Shown: positions 31,904 to 40,547 of the stretch, piece after piece
How the letters are laid out: each line of letters begins with the position of its first letter
Position numbering within the stretch: position 1 is the stretch's first letter
Origin: Clostridia bacterium
Lineage (GTDB): Bacteria > Bacillota > Clostridia > Oscillospirales > Acutalibacteraceae
DNA: 64,000 bases
Assembly (NCBI GenBank): GCA_017430535.1
Contig: JAFRMR010000013.1
Coordinates: 248,001 to 312,000, forward strand
Direction of reading: 5' to 3'
Position numbers and translations under genes: made by a program
Notes under the pieces: generated by a model
Told to the model about the DNA's origin: nothing
The model's database searches: none
Seen by the model: only the letters and a program-made list of their open reading frames with translations

Positions 31904-34900
31904 ATGAAAAATCCTCTGAACAAAAGATTTGCCCGCGAGCTGAAAAGCGATGCCGGCAAATATATCGCCGTTTTCCTGTTTCTCGTTCTTTTCATCGGTG
32001 TGATATCCGGCTTCCTTGTGGCGGATAACAGCGTGTCCGCGGCTTATCACGAGGGCTTTGAAAAATATAATATCGAAGACGGGCATATTACCTTTGCATC
32101 GGAGCCTCCCGAAGAAATCCTCGCACAGATTGAAAAAGCGGGAGAACTTGAATTTTACAATCTGTTTTATAAAAACGAGGCTCTTGTGGATTTCGGTGCC
32201 GATACGGTAAAAACCGTTCGTATTTATTCCGAAAGGGATACCGTAAACACCATTTGCTTAATGGAGGGCAAAATGCCCGCATCCGAGAATGAAATTGCGA
32301 TAGACCGTTTGTTTGCCGAAACAAATAAGGTGAATATCGGCGACACCCTGCACTTCTCAAAATGCGAATACAAGGTTTCGGGCTATGTCGCCCTTCCCGA
32401 TTACAGCTGCCTTTATGAGAACAACTCCGATATGATGTTCAGCGCGGTGAACTTCTGCGTGGCGGTTGTCACACCCGAAGGCTTTGAAAACCTCGGCGAT
32501 GCACATATGTTTTATAACTACGCCTGGAAATATCTGAAGCCTTACGCCGACGAAGCCGAGCAGAATGACCGCTCCGAGGCGCTTATAAAATCGCTTGAAA
32601 ACATAATAAAGAAATATGATGAAAAGCTTATTCAGGCGCAGGTTGACGCTGTGTGGAGCGATGCCGTTGCTCTCTCGGGCGGGCTTGAAAAAATGTTCAA
32701 AGATGCGGCAGATGAAATTGAAAAGAAGGTTACAAAAGCCGGCGAGGATGCAGTAAAAGAAGCACTTGCAACCTTTTCACAGGATGAAACTTCCGAAATA
32801 CTGCTAAAAGAATCCGGAATGAGCCGGGAGCAGGTTTATTCCGCAATGATGGAAAAAGCCGACCTCACTTCTGCTCAGAAGCTGAAATTAGCAGCAGATT
32901 CAAAGAAGCTCAGCGATGAGGAACTGCTTGAAGAAGCCCTCGAAATGACCGGGCTTACTCAGGATGATCTTGCCGCAATGCTGCTCGAAATAACGGGAAT
33001 AACCGAGGAAAGAGCGGCCGAAATACTGTTTGATGAATACTGCAAAAAGAATAATACAACCGCCCAGGCACTTGTTGCCGCAAAGCTGGGTACAACGGAG
33101 CAGGCGCTCAAAGATATGCAGTCGGCTTTTGAAGACGCCGAAAACCTGACGGGCGACCTTGATATAAGCAGCAAAGAGGCGCCGAAAATCGATTTTGACA
33201 AGCTTGAGAAGGACAGCGACATAGAGTCGGGGCTTGATTTCTCATTTGATGATATTTATTCAATAATCGATAAGGTTGATGCCGCGAATGTTTATGATAT
33301 GGCTGACATACGTGCAACTCTCGGCAAGCTCGAAAAACTGATGGATATACATCCCGACGACAGCGAGCTCATTGATATAAAGGATTATATTCCCCGCTAT
33401 CAGAATATGGCGATTATGTTCACAGGCAACGATATGAGCTCCGATCACGCAACCGTTGTTCTTATGCTCTACATTATGCTCATCATTCTCGCCTTCGTGT
33501 TTGCTATTACCATTTCAAACACAATTTCAAAGGAAGCGGGCTCAATCGGCACTCTGCGGGCATCCGGTTACGGCAGGGGTGAACTTATCAGGCATTATCT
33601 TGTTCTGCCTGTTGCCGTCACCGCTTTGGGCGCGGTTGCGGGCAATATCCTGGGCTATACCGTGTTTGAAAGCGTTTTCGTAAAGATTTATTACACAAGT
33701 TATTCGCTTGTAAACTATAAAACTCTGATGAACGGCGAAGCGTTCCTTCTCACAACGGTGAGCTCCATAGCGCTTATGCTCATCGTGAATATATTTGTTC
33801 TCGTTCGCAAGATGAAGGTCCGTCCGCTGGATTTTCTGCGCGGCGAGGTTTCCTCTCACAAAAGGAAAAAGGCTGTTAAACTCAGCCCGAAACTTCCGTT
33901 CCTGCAGAGATTCGGTCTTCGCATCTTTTTCCAGAACGCGGGCTCCTATGTCGTTCTGTTCTTCGGTATACTCTTCGGCGGTATGCTCGCCGTTTTCGGT
34001 ATGCTTTTCGGCCCGATGTTTGAGGACTACTCCGCGCTCGCAAAAGACACGATGATATGCGATTACCAGTATATTGTCAAAAACGATTCCGTTGAAACGG
34101 CAGACAAAGAAGCCGAAAAATTCTGCCTGACAGCCCTTGATACAGATGTAAAGGGCTATGTCAAAGACAGCGTGTCAATTTACGGCATATCGGATAACAG
34201 CAGCTACATCAAAGCGGATATTCCCGCCGGAAAGGTGTTTGTTTCCGAAGGCATTATGAAAAAATTCCGCTTTGAGCCCGGCGACAAGCTGACTCTCAAA
34301 GAGCCGTATTCAACCAAAACATATACATTCACCATAGCGGGCGATTATCCCTATCTTGCTTCGCTCGCCGTCTTTATGCCCCGTGAGGACTACCTTGAAA
34401 TGTTTGACAAGAGCGATGAATATTTCACGGGTTATTTCAGCAACAGTGAGCTTAACGACATAAATGAAGACGATATTTACACTACGCTCCGGCTTCAGGA
34501 CGCCACGAAGATAGTCGACCAGCTTTCATCCCTCATCGGCTTTATGGATATATTTATGTATTTCGGCGTGGTAATGTTCCTTCTGCTTATGTTCCTGCTG
34601 ACAAAGCAGATTATTGAAAAGAACAGCCAGTCAATAGCGATGACAAAGATTCTCGGCTTCAAAAACGACGAAATCGCGAAGCTCTATCTGCTCGCCACTT
34701 CGGCGGCGGTTGTCATTTCACTTCTGCTGTCAATGCCCTTAATACACCTGCTGCTTCAGTGGGCGTTCAGATATTATCTGTATGTCAAGATGTCCGGCTA
34801 TATTCCCTATATCATTTCAAACACATGCTATGTAAAACTTTTCGTTATGGGTATAGCAAGCTACGCAGTTGTTGCCGCGCTTATGCTCCTGAAAATCAGA

Positions 34901-34942
34901 AAAGTGCCTATGGGTGAAGCGCTTAAGAATCAGAATATGTAA
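31904..34942 (+). CDS. FtsX-like ABC permease with two permease domains
   Basis: Start ATG 31904 after GGGGGCGGC; 1012 residues. One membrane helix near 22-42, an extracellular MacB-PCD-like domain to about 220, a long acidic helical stretch (about 220-500, probably coiled coil, rich in Glu/Asp/Lys), the first FtsX core (about 520-650; GTLRASGYGRGELIRHY), a second extracellular domain, and the second FtsX core (about 880-1010; MTKILGFKNDEIAKLY). Codon use with many GAC, CTC and CGC differs from neighbouring genes, which may signal a different history. Partner of the upstream ATPase. Confidence 0.93.
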   Translation: MKNPLNKRFARELKSDAGKYIAVFLFLVLFIGVISGFLVADNSVSAAYHEGFEKYNIEDGHITFASEPPEEILAQIEKAGELEFYNLFYKNEALVDFGADTVKTVRIYSERDTVNTICLMEGKMPASENEIAIDRLFAETNKVNIGDTLHFSKCEYKVSGYVALPDYSCLYENNSDMMFSAVNFCVAVVTPEGFENLGDAHMFYNYAWKYLKPYADEAEQNDRSEALIKSLENIIKKYDEKLIQAQVDAVWSDAVALSGGLEKMFKDAADEIEKKVTKAGEDAVKEALATFSQDETSEILLKESGMSREQVYSAMMEKADLTSAQKLKLAADSKKLSDEELLEEALEMTGLTQDDLAAMLLEITGITEERAAEILFDEYCKKNNTTAQALVAAKLGTTEQALKDMQSAFEDAENLTGDLDISSKEAPKIDFDKLEKDSDIESGLDFSFDDIYSIIDKVDAANVYDMADIRATLGKLEKLMDIHPDDSELIDIKDYIPRYQNMAIMFTGNDMSSDHATVVLMLYIMLIILAFVFAITISNTISKEAGSIGTLRASGYGRGELIRHYLVLPVAVTALGAVAGNILGYTVFESVFVKIYYTSYSLVNYKTLMNGEAFLLTTVSSIALMLIVNIFVLVRKMKVRPLDFLRGEVSSHKRKKAVKLSPKLPFLQRFGLRIFFQNAGSYVVLFFGILFGGMLAVFGMLFGPMFEDYSALAKDTMICDYQYIVKNDSVETADKEAEKFCLTALDTDVKGYVKDSVSIYGISDNSSYIKADIPAGKVFVSEGIMKKFRFEPGDKLTLKEPYSTKTYTFTIAGDYPYLASLAVFMPREDYLEMFDKSDEYFTGYFSNSELNDINEDDIYTTLRLQDATKIVDQLSSLIGFMDIFMYFGVVMFLLLMFLLTKQIIEKNSQSIAMTKILGFKNDEIAKLYLLATSAAVVISLLLSMPLIHLLLQWAFRYYLYVKMSGYIPYIISNTCYVKLFVMGIASYAVVAALMLLKIRKVPMGEALKNQNM

Positions 34943-34974
34943 AACTCAAATTATATTTGAAAAGAGGTATCATT

Positions 34975-35547
34975 ATGAAAAAACATCCCGTTCTTGCAAT
35001 CATAATCGCCGCGATTGTTTACCTTGCGCTTTACCCGCTCGGCTCCTGTGCAGGCCTGATTCACCCCGCCTGCTACGCCTATGTGGGCACGCTGTTGCCT
35101 TTGCTTTTTGCATTCGTATATCTGCCCGCTTCGGCAAACTGGCAGCGCTTCGGTGCGGCGGTAATTCTCAACGGCTTTGTGCTGATATTGGGATTTATCG
35201 CAGGCGAGGGCAACCTGCCGTTTGCAGTCGGAATGATTGCTTTGGCTGTTATCGCCGAAATCATAAGAGGAGTCTGCGGTTACAAAACCCTTAAAGGCGT
35301 AAAGCTCAGCTTTATCCCTTTCGCTTTCTCGTTCTATACCTATTCAGCCCACTGGTGGTTTGATAAAGCAGGTTCCCTTGCCGCGGCTGTCGAAGAAATG
35401 CCTGCCGGCTATGCGGATAAAATGGCGCCTGTCATTGATAATATTCCGCTGCTGATAGTCATGCTTCTGTTCACCGTTCCCGTTGCAATTCTCGGAATGC
35501 TTGTTGCCTGTAAGGGTATGAAAAAGCAGGCCGCGCTTCTGAAATGA
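34975..35547 (+). CDS. MptD-like ECF-type membrane protein (intact)
   Basis: ATG 34975 behind AAGAGG; 190 residues with five or six membrane segments. It resembles MptD-family putative ECF transporter S components and the frameshifted protein at 30615: YVGTLLPLLFAFVYLPASA aligns with the region around the break there, and VIAEIIRGVCGYK with AAELMRYMFGYD. Substrate unknown. Flanking the ABC pair with a paralog on the other side suggests the membrane proteins are accessory parts of one metal-responsive transporter, an inference. Confidence 0.72.
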   Translation: MKKHPVLAIIIAAIVYLALYPLGSCAGLIHPACYAYVGTLLPLLFAFVYLPASANWQRFGAAVILNGFVLILGFIAGEGNLPFAVGMIALAVIAEIIRGVCGYKTLKGVKLSFIPFAFSFYTYSAHWWFDKAGSLAAAVEEMPAGYADKMAPVIDNIPLLIVMLLFTVPVAILGMLVACKGMKKQAALLK

Positions 35548-35557
35548 GGTAGATGAT

Positions 35558-36181
35558 ATGGGATTATTGAAATCTTTTTTCAGCCAGACTAAAAAGCCGG
35601 AGGGCTTTCTGGGCAGAATAATGGTAAACGGCATGAACGGCGGCGGCCACGCCTCTCTTGCAGAGTGGGGCTTCGGATTTATCGGCATAGAAAAAGTCGC
35701 CTGCTCCCTTGACTGCGGCTGCGGCGGCGGAGCAAATGTTAATCGCCTGCTTGAAAGAAGCGATACCGTGTACGGTATTGATTATTCCGATGTCAGTGTT
35801 GCAAAGGCAAAGGAATTCAATGCAGATGCCATCCGCAAAAACCGCTGCAGGATTCTGCAGGGGGATGTTTGTTCCCTTCCCTTTGCAGATAACAGCTTTG
35901 ATATTGTCACTGCCTTTGAAACCGTTTATTTCTGGCAGGATATTGAAAAGGCCTTTTCAGAGGTTTACCGGGTGCTTAAAAGCGGCGGAGTATTCGCAAT
36001 CACCAATGAGTCAACCGGCACCGATAAAACCTCCGTTAAGTTTTCAAAAATCATAGACGGCATGAATCTTTACACAGGTGAAATGCTGAAAACCCTTCTT
36101 GAAGGTGCCGGCTTCACCGGTGTTGAAATACACTCCCATCCGGATAAACCCTGGCTTAATGTAACCGCCGTGAAGGCATAA
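35558..36181 (+). CDS. Class I SAM-dependent methyltransferase
   Basis: 207 residues. SAM-binding motif I SLDCGCGGGANVNRLLE (about 48-64), motif with Asp in GIDYSD, post-motif QGDVCSLPFADNSFD, and the methyltransferase_11 strand order. Acceptor unknown. It begins 10 bases after the MptD-like gene and probably belongs to the same operon. Confidence 0.9.
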   Translation: MGLLKSFFSQTKKPEGFLGRIMVNGMNGGGHASLAEWGFGFIGIEKVACSLDCGCGGGANVNRLLERSDTVYGIDYSDVSVAKAKEFNADAIRKNRCRILQGDVCSLPFADNSFDIVTAFETVYFWQDIEKAFSEVYRVLKSGGVFAITNESTGTDKTSVKFSKIIDGMNLYTGEMLKTLLEGAGFTGVEIHSHPDKPWLNVTAVKA

Positions 36182-36265
36182 AAACAAATAATCCCGCAGG
36201 GCGTATCCTTACCGGTTATGCGCCTGTGCGGAATTATATATCAGAATTTTTAAAGGAGGAGAAAA

Positions 36266-36439
36266 ATGGATCTCGGTACATTACTTGAAGGCTTTGGCTA
36301 TATCGGCTCGGGTATGCAGCTTATAGTTGACCTTCTTCAGGTTCACCTTGACGGAGCCGGCTGGATTGCTTCTGCATTTTCCTGGGTTTCCGAAAACCTG
36401 CAGGGAATTATTGACCTTGTTGCTAAAATAGCAGGTTAA
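36266..36439 (+). CDS. 57-residue acidic amphipathic peptide
   Basis: An ATG six bases after a strong AAAGGAGGAG site opens a frame of 57 codons ending in TAA, followed by a terminator. The peptide is rich in Leu, Ile and Gly, has five or six acidic and one Lys residue, and can form amphipathic helices (GMQLIVDLLQVHLDGAG, then WVSENLQGIIDLVAKIAG). No signal peptide or cysteine. Not recognised. By size and character it could be a membrane-active or small accessory peptide; being acidic it is unlike typical cationic bacteriocins. Isolated between two methyltransferase genes. Confidence 0.6.
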   Translation: MDLGTLLEGFGYIGSGMQLIVDLLQVHLDGAGWIASAFSWVSENLQGIIDLVAKIAG

Positions 36440-36446
36440 ACCCCAC

Positions 36447-36495
36447 GGCAATACCGCGCGTTTTCAGATGTGCGGTATTGCCTGAATTCTTTTGA
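36447..36495 (+). terminator. Terminator after the small acidic peptide
   Basis: Perfect 11-bp stem GGCAATACCGC (36447-36457) / 36472-36482, followed by TGAATTCTTTTG. Confidence 0.65.
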
Positions 36496-36546
36496 TTGAT
36501 AACAGTTTTGTTTTAATATATAATCTGAGGAGAGAAAAGTCTGTTT

Positions 36547-37338
36547 ATGAAACCCGATTACAAAAACTGGATGCCGAAAGGCATGATTTACACTGCTGTT
36601 GCAGGCACAGCTTTATTTCTTATTCTTTTTATCATTTTCGGTGTGAGCGGTATTATTAAACCGGGCGCACTGAAAACCGTGCTGTTCATTGTGTTCCTGC
36701 TGGGTACTCTTGCCGGCATATGTGTTTCGGCATGGATGATTCTTATGTACCGCGCATTTTCCTATAACGGCAAAAGGCAGATGTCAAAGCAGATAATTGA
36801 AGGCATAGCCGGTTATGTTAAACTGCCCGAAGGCGGCAAAGGCCTTGATGTGGGCTGCGGCAGCGGCGCGCTGGCTATTGCCTGCGCAAAAAGAAATCCC
36901 AAAGCAGAATTCACAGGTATAGACCGCTGGGGCAAGGAATATGCCTCGTTCAGCAAAACGCTCTGTGAAAATAACGCAAAAGCCGAAGGTGTCTCCAATG
37001 TCACATTTAACCGGGGGGATGCGGTGAAGCTTGATTTTGCAGATGAAACCTTTGATGCGGTTGTGAGCAACTATGTATATCACAATATTCCGTCAAACAA
37101 CAGGCAGGAAATCCTGCTTGAAACCCTGCGCACCCTGAAAAAGGGCGGCACTTTCGCTATTCACGATATTTTTTCAAAGGCGAAGTACGGCGATATGCAG
37201 GCATTTATCAGAAGACTTAAAGAAATGGGATATGAAAAAGCGGAGCTCATTGACACAACAAACGGCAAATTCATAACAAAAAGCGAATCAAAATGGATGG
37301 AGCTTTCCGGCTCCGCTCTGCTTACAGGCAAAAAATAA
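36547..37338 (+). CDS. Membrane-anchored class I SAM-dependent methyltransferase
   Basis: 263 residues: two membrane helices (about 13-34 and 42-63), then a methyltransferase domain with motif I GLDVGCGSGALAIACAKRNP (about 98-117), GIDRWG, and RGDAVKLDFADETFDAVVSNY. The membrane part suggests a lipid, quinone or lipid-linked substrate. Starts a run with ZIP and HMA genes, spacing 13 bases. Confidence 0.88.
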   Translation: MKPDYKNWMPKGMIYTAVAGTALFLILFIIFGVSGIIKPGALKTVLFIVFLLGTLAGICVSAWMILMYRAFSYNGKRQMSKQIIEGIAGYVKLPEGGKGLDVGCGSGALAIACAKRNPKAEFTGIDRWGKEYASFSKTLCENNAKAEGVSNVTFNRGDAVKLDFADETFDAVVSNYVYHNIPSNNRQEILLETLRTLKKGGTFAIHDIFSKAKYGDMQAFIRRLKEMGYEKAELIDTTNGKFITKSESKWMELSGSALLTGKK

Positions 37339-37351
37339 AGATGGTGAGATT

Positions 37352-38134
37352 ATGTGGTTCAGTGTATTTGAAGGGCTGATTATTCCCTTTGCCGGCACGG
37401 CGCTCGGCTCCGCCTGTGTGTTCTTTATGAAAAAAGAGCTCGGCAGAAATATGCAGAGAGCCCTCACGGGCTTTGCTTCCGGCGTTATGGTTGCTGCTTC
37501 AATCTGGAGCCTGATTATTCCGGCTATGGAGCAGTCTGCGGATAAAGGGAGATTATCATTCCTGCCCTGCGTTATCGGATTCTGGCTGGGAATACTGTTC
37601 CTGCTTCTGCTGGACAGTGTGATTCCCCATCTGCATCTTTACGCGGATAAAGCGGAGGGCGTAAAAAGCAAGGCGGCAAAAACCACAATGATGGTTCTTG
37701 CGGTTACCCTTCACAATATCCCGGAGGGGATGGCGGTGGGTGTGATATATGCAGGTCTTGTTTCCGGTGCCGAAAGAATAACAGCCGGCGGCGCCCTCGC
37801 TCTTTCACTGGGCATAGCAATACAAAACTTTCCCGAAGGCGCAATTATCTCAATGCCCCTTCACGCCGAAGGCAAATCAAAAGGCAAAGCATTTCTCGGC
37901 GGCGCTCTTTCCGGTGCTGTTGAACCTGTAGCCGCTTCGGTTACCGTTCTTGCCGCAGGGCTGATTGTTCCCGCCATGCCTTACCTGCTCTCTTTTGCCG
38001 CAGGGGCAATGGTTTATGTGGTTGTAGAGGAGCTTATTCCCGAAATGTCAGCAGGGGAGCATTCAAATATCGGTGTTCTTATGTTCGCTCTCGGATTTAC
38101 ACTTATGATGGCGCTGGATGTGGCGCTCGGATAA
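37352..38134 (+). CDS. ZIP-family divalent metal transporter
   Basis: 260 residues with eight membrane segments. The metal-site motifs are present: HNIPEGMAVG in helix 4, QNFPEGAIIS in helix 5, and EELIPE in helix 6. A short His/Asp loop PHLHLYADKAEG lies between helices 3 and 4. Resembles ZupT/GufA-type importers for Zn and other divalent metals. Adjacent HMA-domain gene supports a role in metal handling. Confidence 0.92.
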   Translation: MWFSVFEGLIIPFAGTALGSACVFFMKKELGRNMQRALTGFASGVMVAASIWSLIIPAMEQSADKGRLSFLPCVIGFWLGILFLLLLDSVIPHLHLYADKAEGVKSKAAKTTMMVLAVTLHNIPEGMAVGVIYAGLVSGAERITAGGALALSLGIAIQNFPEGAIISMPLHAEGKSKGKAFLGGALSGAVEPVAASVTVLAAGLIVPAMPYLLSFAAGAMVYVVVEELIPEMSAGEHSNIGVLMFALGFTLMMALDVALG

Positions 38135-38147
38135 AAGGAGTGTTTCT

Positions 38148-38396
38148 ATGATTAAATATACAGTTAAAATCGACGGTATGATGTGCGGTATGTGCGAGGC
38201 ACATATAAACGATACAATCCGCAAAGCCTTTCCCGCTGCAAAAAAAGTTTCCGCTTCAAGGAAAAGCGGCGAAGCAGTGTTCCTGACAGAGGATGAAATA
38301 AATACCGACACCCTGAAAGCCGCAATTGAGGATACGGGTTATACATTTGTATCCTGCAAATCCGAACCGTATAAAAAGCGGGGACTTTTCGGATAA
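38148..38396 (+). CDS. Heavy-metal-associated (HMA) domain protein
   Basis: ATG 38148 behind AAAAGGAG; 82 residues. VKIDGMMCGMCEAHINDTIR carries the metal-binding C-x2-C of an HMA/CopZ-like fold, followed by a second half IEDTGYTF and a Cys in FVSCKSE. A soluble metallochaperone. Cotranscribed with the ZIP transporter; metal specificity (Cu or Zn) not determined. Confidence 0.88.
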   Translation: MIKYTVKIDGMMCGMCEAHINDTIRKAFPAAKKVSASRKSGEAVFLTEDEINTDTLKAAIEDTGYTFVSCKSEPYKKRGLFG

Positions 38397-38410
38397 AAAA
38401 TAATAAAAAT

Positions 38411-38452
38411 TATCCCCTGCTTACCGTAAAGGTGAGCAGGGGATATTTCTTT
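38411..38452. terminator. Bidirectional terminator between HMA and GH4 genes
   Basis: 15-bp stem TATCCCCTGCTTACC (38411-38425) / 38431-38445 with one U-G pair and a GTAAA loop; T-rich outside. Confidence 0.85.
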
Positions 38453-38453
38453 A

Positions 38454-39782
38454 TCAGTGATATTCCGGCATAAAATTGCCGTGGGCCTCGATAAGGTCAT
38501 CCACCATCTTTTTGATGCTGTCTATATCCAGCTCGCTTCCCGTGTGGGGGTCCAGCATAGCGGCCTGGTATATATGCTCTTTCTTCTTTGTGCGGGCGGC
38601 CTCTATGGTAAGCAGCTGAACATTTATGTTTGTCATGTTCATTGCAGCGCACTGCACAGGCAGGGGACCTACATGGCAGGGGTTTATTCCGTAGCCGTTC
38701 ACAAGGCAGGGCACCTCAACGCAGGCCTCGGCGGGCAGGTTTGTAATAATGTGGTCGGTGTTAAGCACATTTCCGCCTATCTGTATGGGCTTAGATTCCG
38801 TAATTGCCTCCATTATTCTTGAAGCATATTCGTTGGATCTTTCGTGCTCCTTAACGCCGTTTTCTACCAGTTCCGCATATTCCGTTTTCCATTTTTCAAT
38901 CTGGTTCACACAGCGGCGGGGGTATTCATCAAGGGGGATATTGTATTTTTCAATAAGCTCCGGATATTTTGACTTGATGTAGAACATATTGTATTCCGAG
39001 TTATGCTCGCTGGATTCCGTAACATAGTAGCCGAAGTTTCTGATATATTCAAGGCGCACCTTGTTGCCGCATTCCGGGTCATCCAGCTTGTAATTCATCT
39101 TTTCAAGCCTTGCTTTAATTTCGGGGTAAAGGTCATTGCCCTCTTTATCTTTTATTTCAAGCAGCCAGGCCATGTGGTTTATGCCGGCAATCAGTTCTTT
39201 TCTGCCCTCCAGCTTATCCTGCATATCAACTTCATTCAGCAGGGATTCCGAGCATACCTGAACCGAGTGGCAGAGCCCCACGGTGTTAATACCCGTGTAT
39301 CTCTGCATATAGCCCGAGAGCATGGACATGGGGTTGGTGTAATTAAGGAAAAGGGCGTCCGGGCAGACCTCTTCCATATCCCTTGCAAAATCCTCAAGCA
39401 CGGGTATGGTGCGCAGTGCCCTCATAATGCCGCCTATGCCAAGGGTATCGGCTATGGTCTGGCGAAGGCCGTATTTTTTCGGTACCTCAAAATCAATTAT
39501 GGTGCAGGGGTCGTAAAGGCCTACCTGAATGGCGTCAACCACAAAGTTTGCTCCTCTCAGGGCCTCTTTCCTGTTTTCAACCCCCAGGTAGCATTCGATT
39601 TTTCCGTAGCCGCCTTTTGCTTTGCGCATGGCTTCAAGTATAACCCGGCTCTCTTCAAGGCGCTGGCCGTCAATATCATAAAGGGCAAATACGCTGTCAC
39701 GCAGTGACTCAACGCACATGCAGTCGCCTATAACATTCCTTGCAAATACGGTGCTGCCTGCCCCCATAAATGTAATTTTCAT
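38454..39782 (-). CDS. GH4 family alpha-galactosidase/alpha-glucosidase
   Basis: 442 residues. GH4 enzymes use NAD+ and a divalent metal; the Rossmann start ITFMGAGSTVFARNVIGD, the Asn pair FLNYTNPMS and the metal-binding Cys in GLCHSVQ (with the later His in GINHMAW) are all present. The CHS motif is typical of members acting on unphosphorylated alpha-galactosides or alpha-glucosides, as in MelA, rather than 6-phospho-sugars. Cotranscribed after a TetR-family regulator, 18 bases upstream. Confidence 0.92.
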   Translation of the reverse strand: MKITFMGAGSTVFARNVIGDCMCVESLRDSVFALYDIDGQRLEESRVILEAMRKAKGGYGKIECYLGVENRKEALRGANFVVDAIQVGLYDPCTIIDFEVPKKYGLRQTIADTLGIGGIMRALRTIPVLEDFARDMEEVCPDALFLNYTNPMSMLSGYMQRYTGINTVGLCHSVQVCSESLLNEVDMQDKLEGRKELIAGINHMAWLLEIKDKEGNDLYPEIKARLEKMNYKLDDPECGNKVRLEYIRNFGYYVTESSEHNSEYNMFYIKSKYPELIEKYNIPLDEYPRRCVNQIEKWKTEYAELVENGVKEHERSNEYASRIMEAITESKPIQIGGNVLNTDHIITNLPAEACVEVPCLVNGYGINPCHVGPLPVQCAAMNMTNINVQLLTIEAARTKKKEHIYQAAMLDPHTGSELDIDSIKKMVDDLIEAHGNFMPEYH

Positions 39783-39800
39783 AAATTCTCCTCCCGTTTA

Positions 39801-40376
39801 TTATATAATCAGGTTGTTGTTAAGGCTTTCGGCATTATTCAGCATAAGCTTATCTGCCCCGAAAAGCATTGCGTGCAGGCTGCCCACAAGGCTGTCAACA
39901 TCCTCCTGCATACCTTCATCAACCCATTTTGAAATAAACCCTGTTGCAATAAAGGTGAAAGCGCTTGCCACCTTATCTTTCTGAAGGTCGCTTATATTTC
40001 TCCCTTCCGAAAGAGAGTTTACATTGTTTCTGAAAACCGAATAAATTATACTGTGTATATGTTTTTCCACAAGATGGTTTTTTCCCGAATTATAGATGTG
40101 CAGGAAAATATCCTCATTTTGCTTTATGATTTTGAAAAAACCCGCAACTGCATCGGATGTCGCTGTCCCTTTGGGAAGAGCAGAGTAGAAAGTTTTTACC
40201 TCATAATCCAGTGTCTGTTCCATAAGGTCTTCAATATCCGCAAAATAGTAGTAAAAAGTCTTTCTGTTCACATCACAGCCGTCTGTAATATCTTTAATAT
40301 TGATATCCTCCGGCTTTTTTTTCTGCATAAGCTTCAGAAAGGAATGTATTATCGCTGTTTTTGTATTCCGGGCCAT
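39801..40376 (-). CDS. TetR/AcrR-family transcriptional regulator
   Basis: 191 residues. N-terminal HTH with DINIKDITDGCDVNRKTFYYYFADIEDLM (positions about 24-52) and a helical ligand-binding C-terminus. AAGAGGTG precedes the ATG. A possible promoter lies upstream on this strand (TTGACA 40450-40445, TATAAT 40425-40420) but the spacer is 19 bp. It probably controls the GH4 gene and itself in response to the sugar or another effector. Confidence 0.9.
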   Translation of the reverse strand: MARNTKTAIIHSFLKLMQKKKPEDINIKDITDGCDVNRKTFYYYFADIEDLMEQTLDYEVKTFYSALPKGTATSDAVAGFFKIIKQNEDIFLHIYNSGKNHLVEKHIHSIIYSVFRNNVNSLSEGRNISDLQKDKVASAFTFIATGFISKWVDEGMQEDVDSLVGSLHAMLFGADKLMLNNAESLNNNLII

Positions 40377-40547
40377 AGGTTCACCTCTTTTGCTGTTGTC
40401 GGGTAATTTATTATTTTACATTATAGCATATTTCACCTTGAAAATGTCAACTATCTGTGATATTCTTTTTATCGGTTTTATCACAGGCTGATTTTCCGGG
40501 CTGTTCAGTTCCGGATATGCTCGGCTTATAATTCGGAGGGAATCAAA

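Noticed and set aside
39003-39707. 234-codon open frame on the plus strand
   Set aside because: Antisense to the GH4 glycosidase gene, which has clear catalytic motifs.
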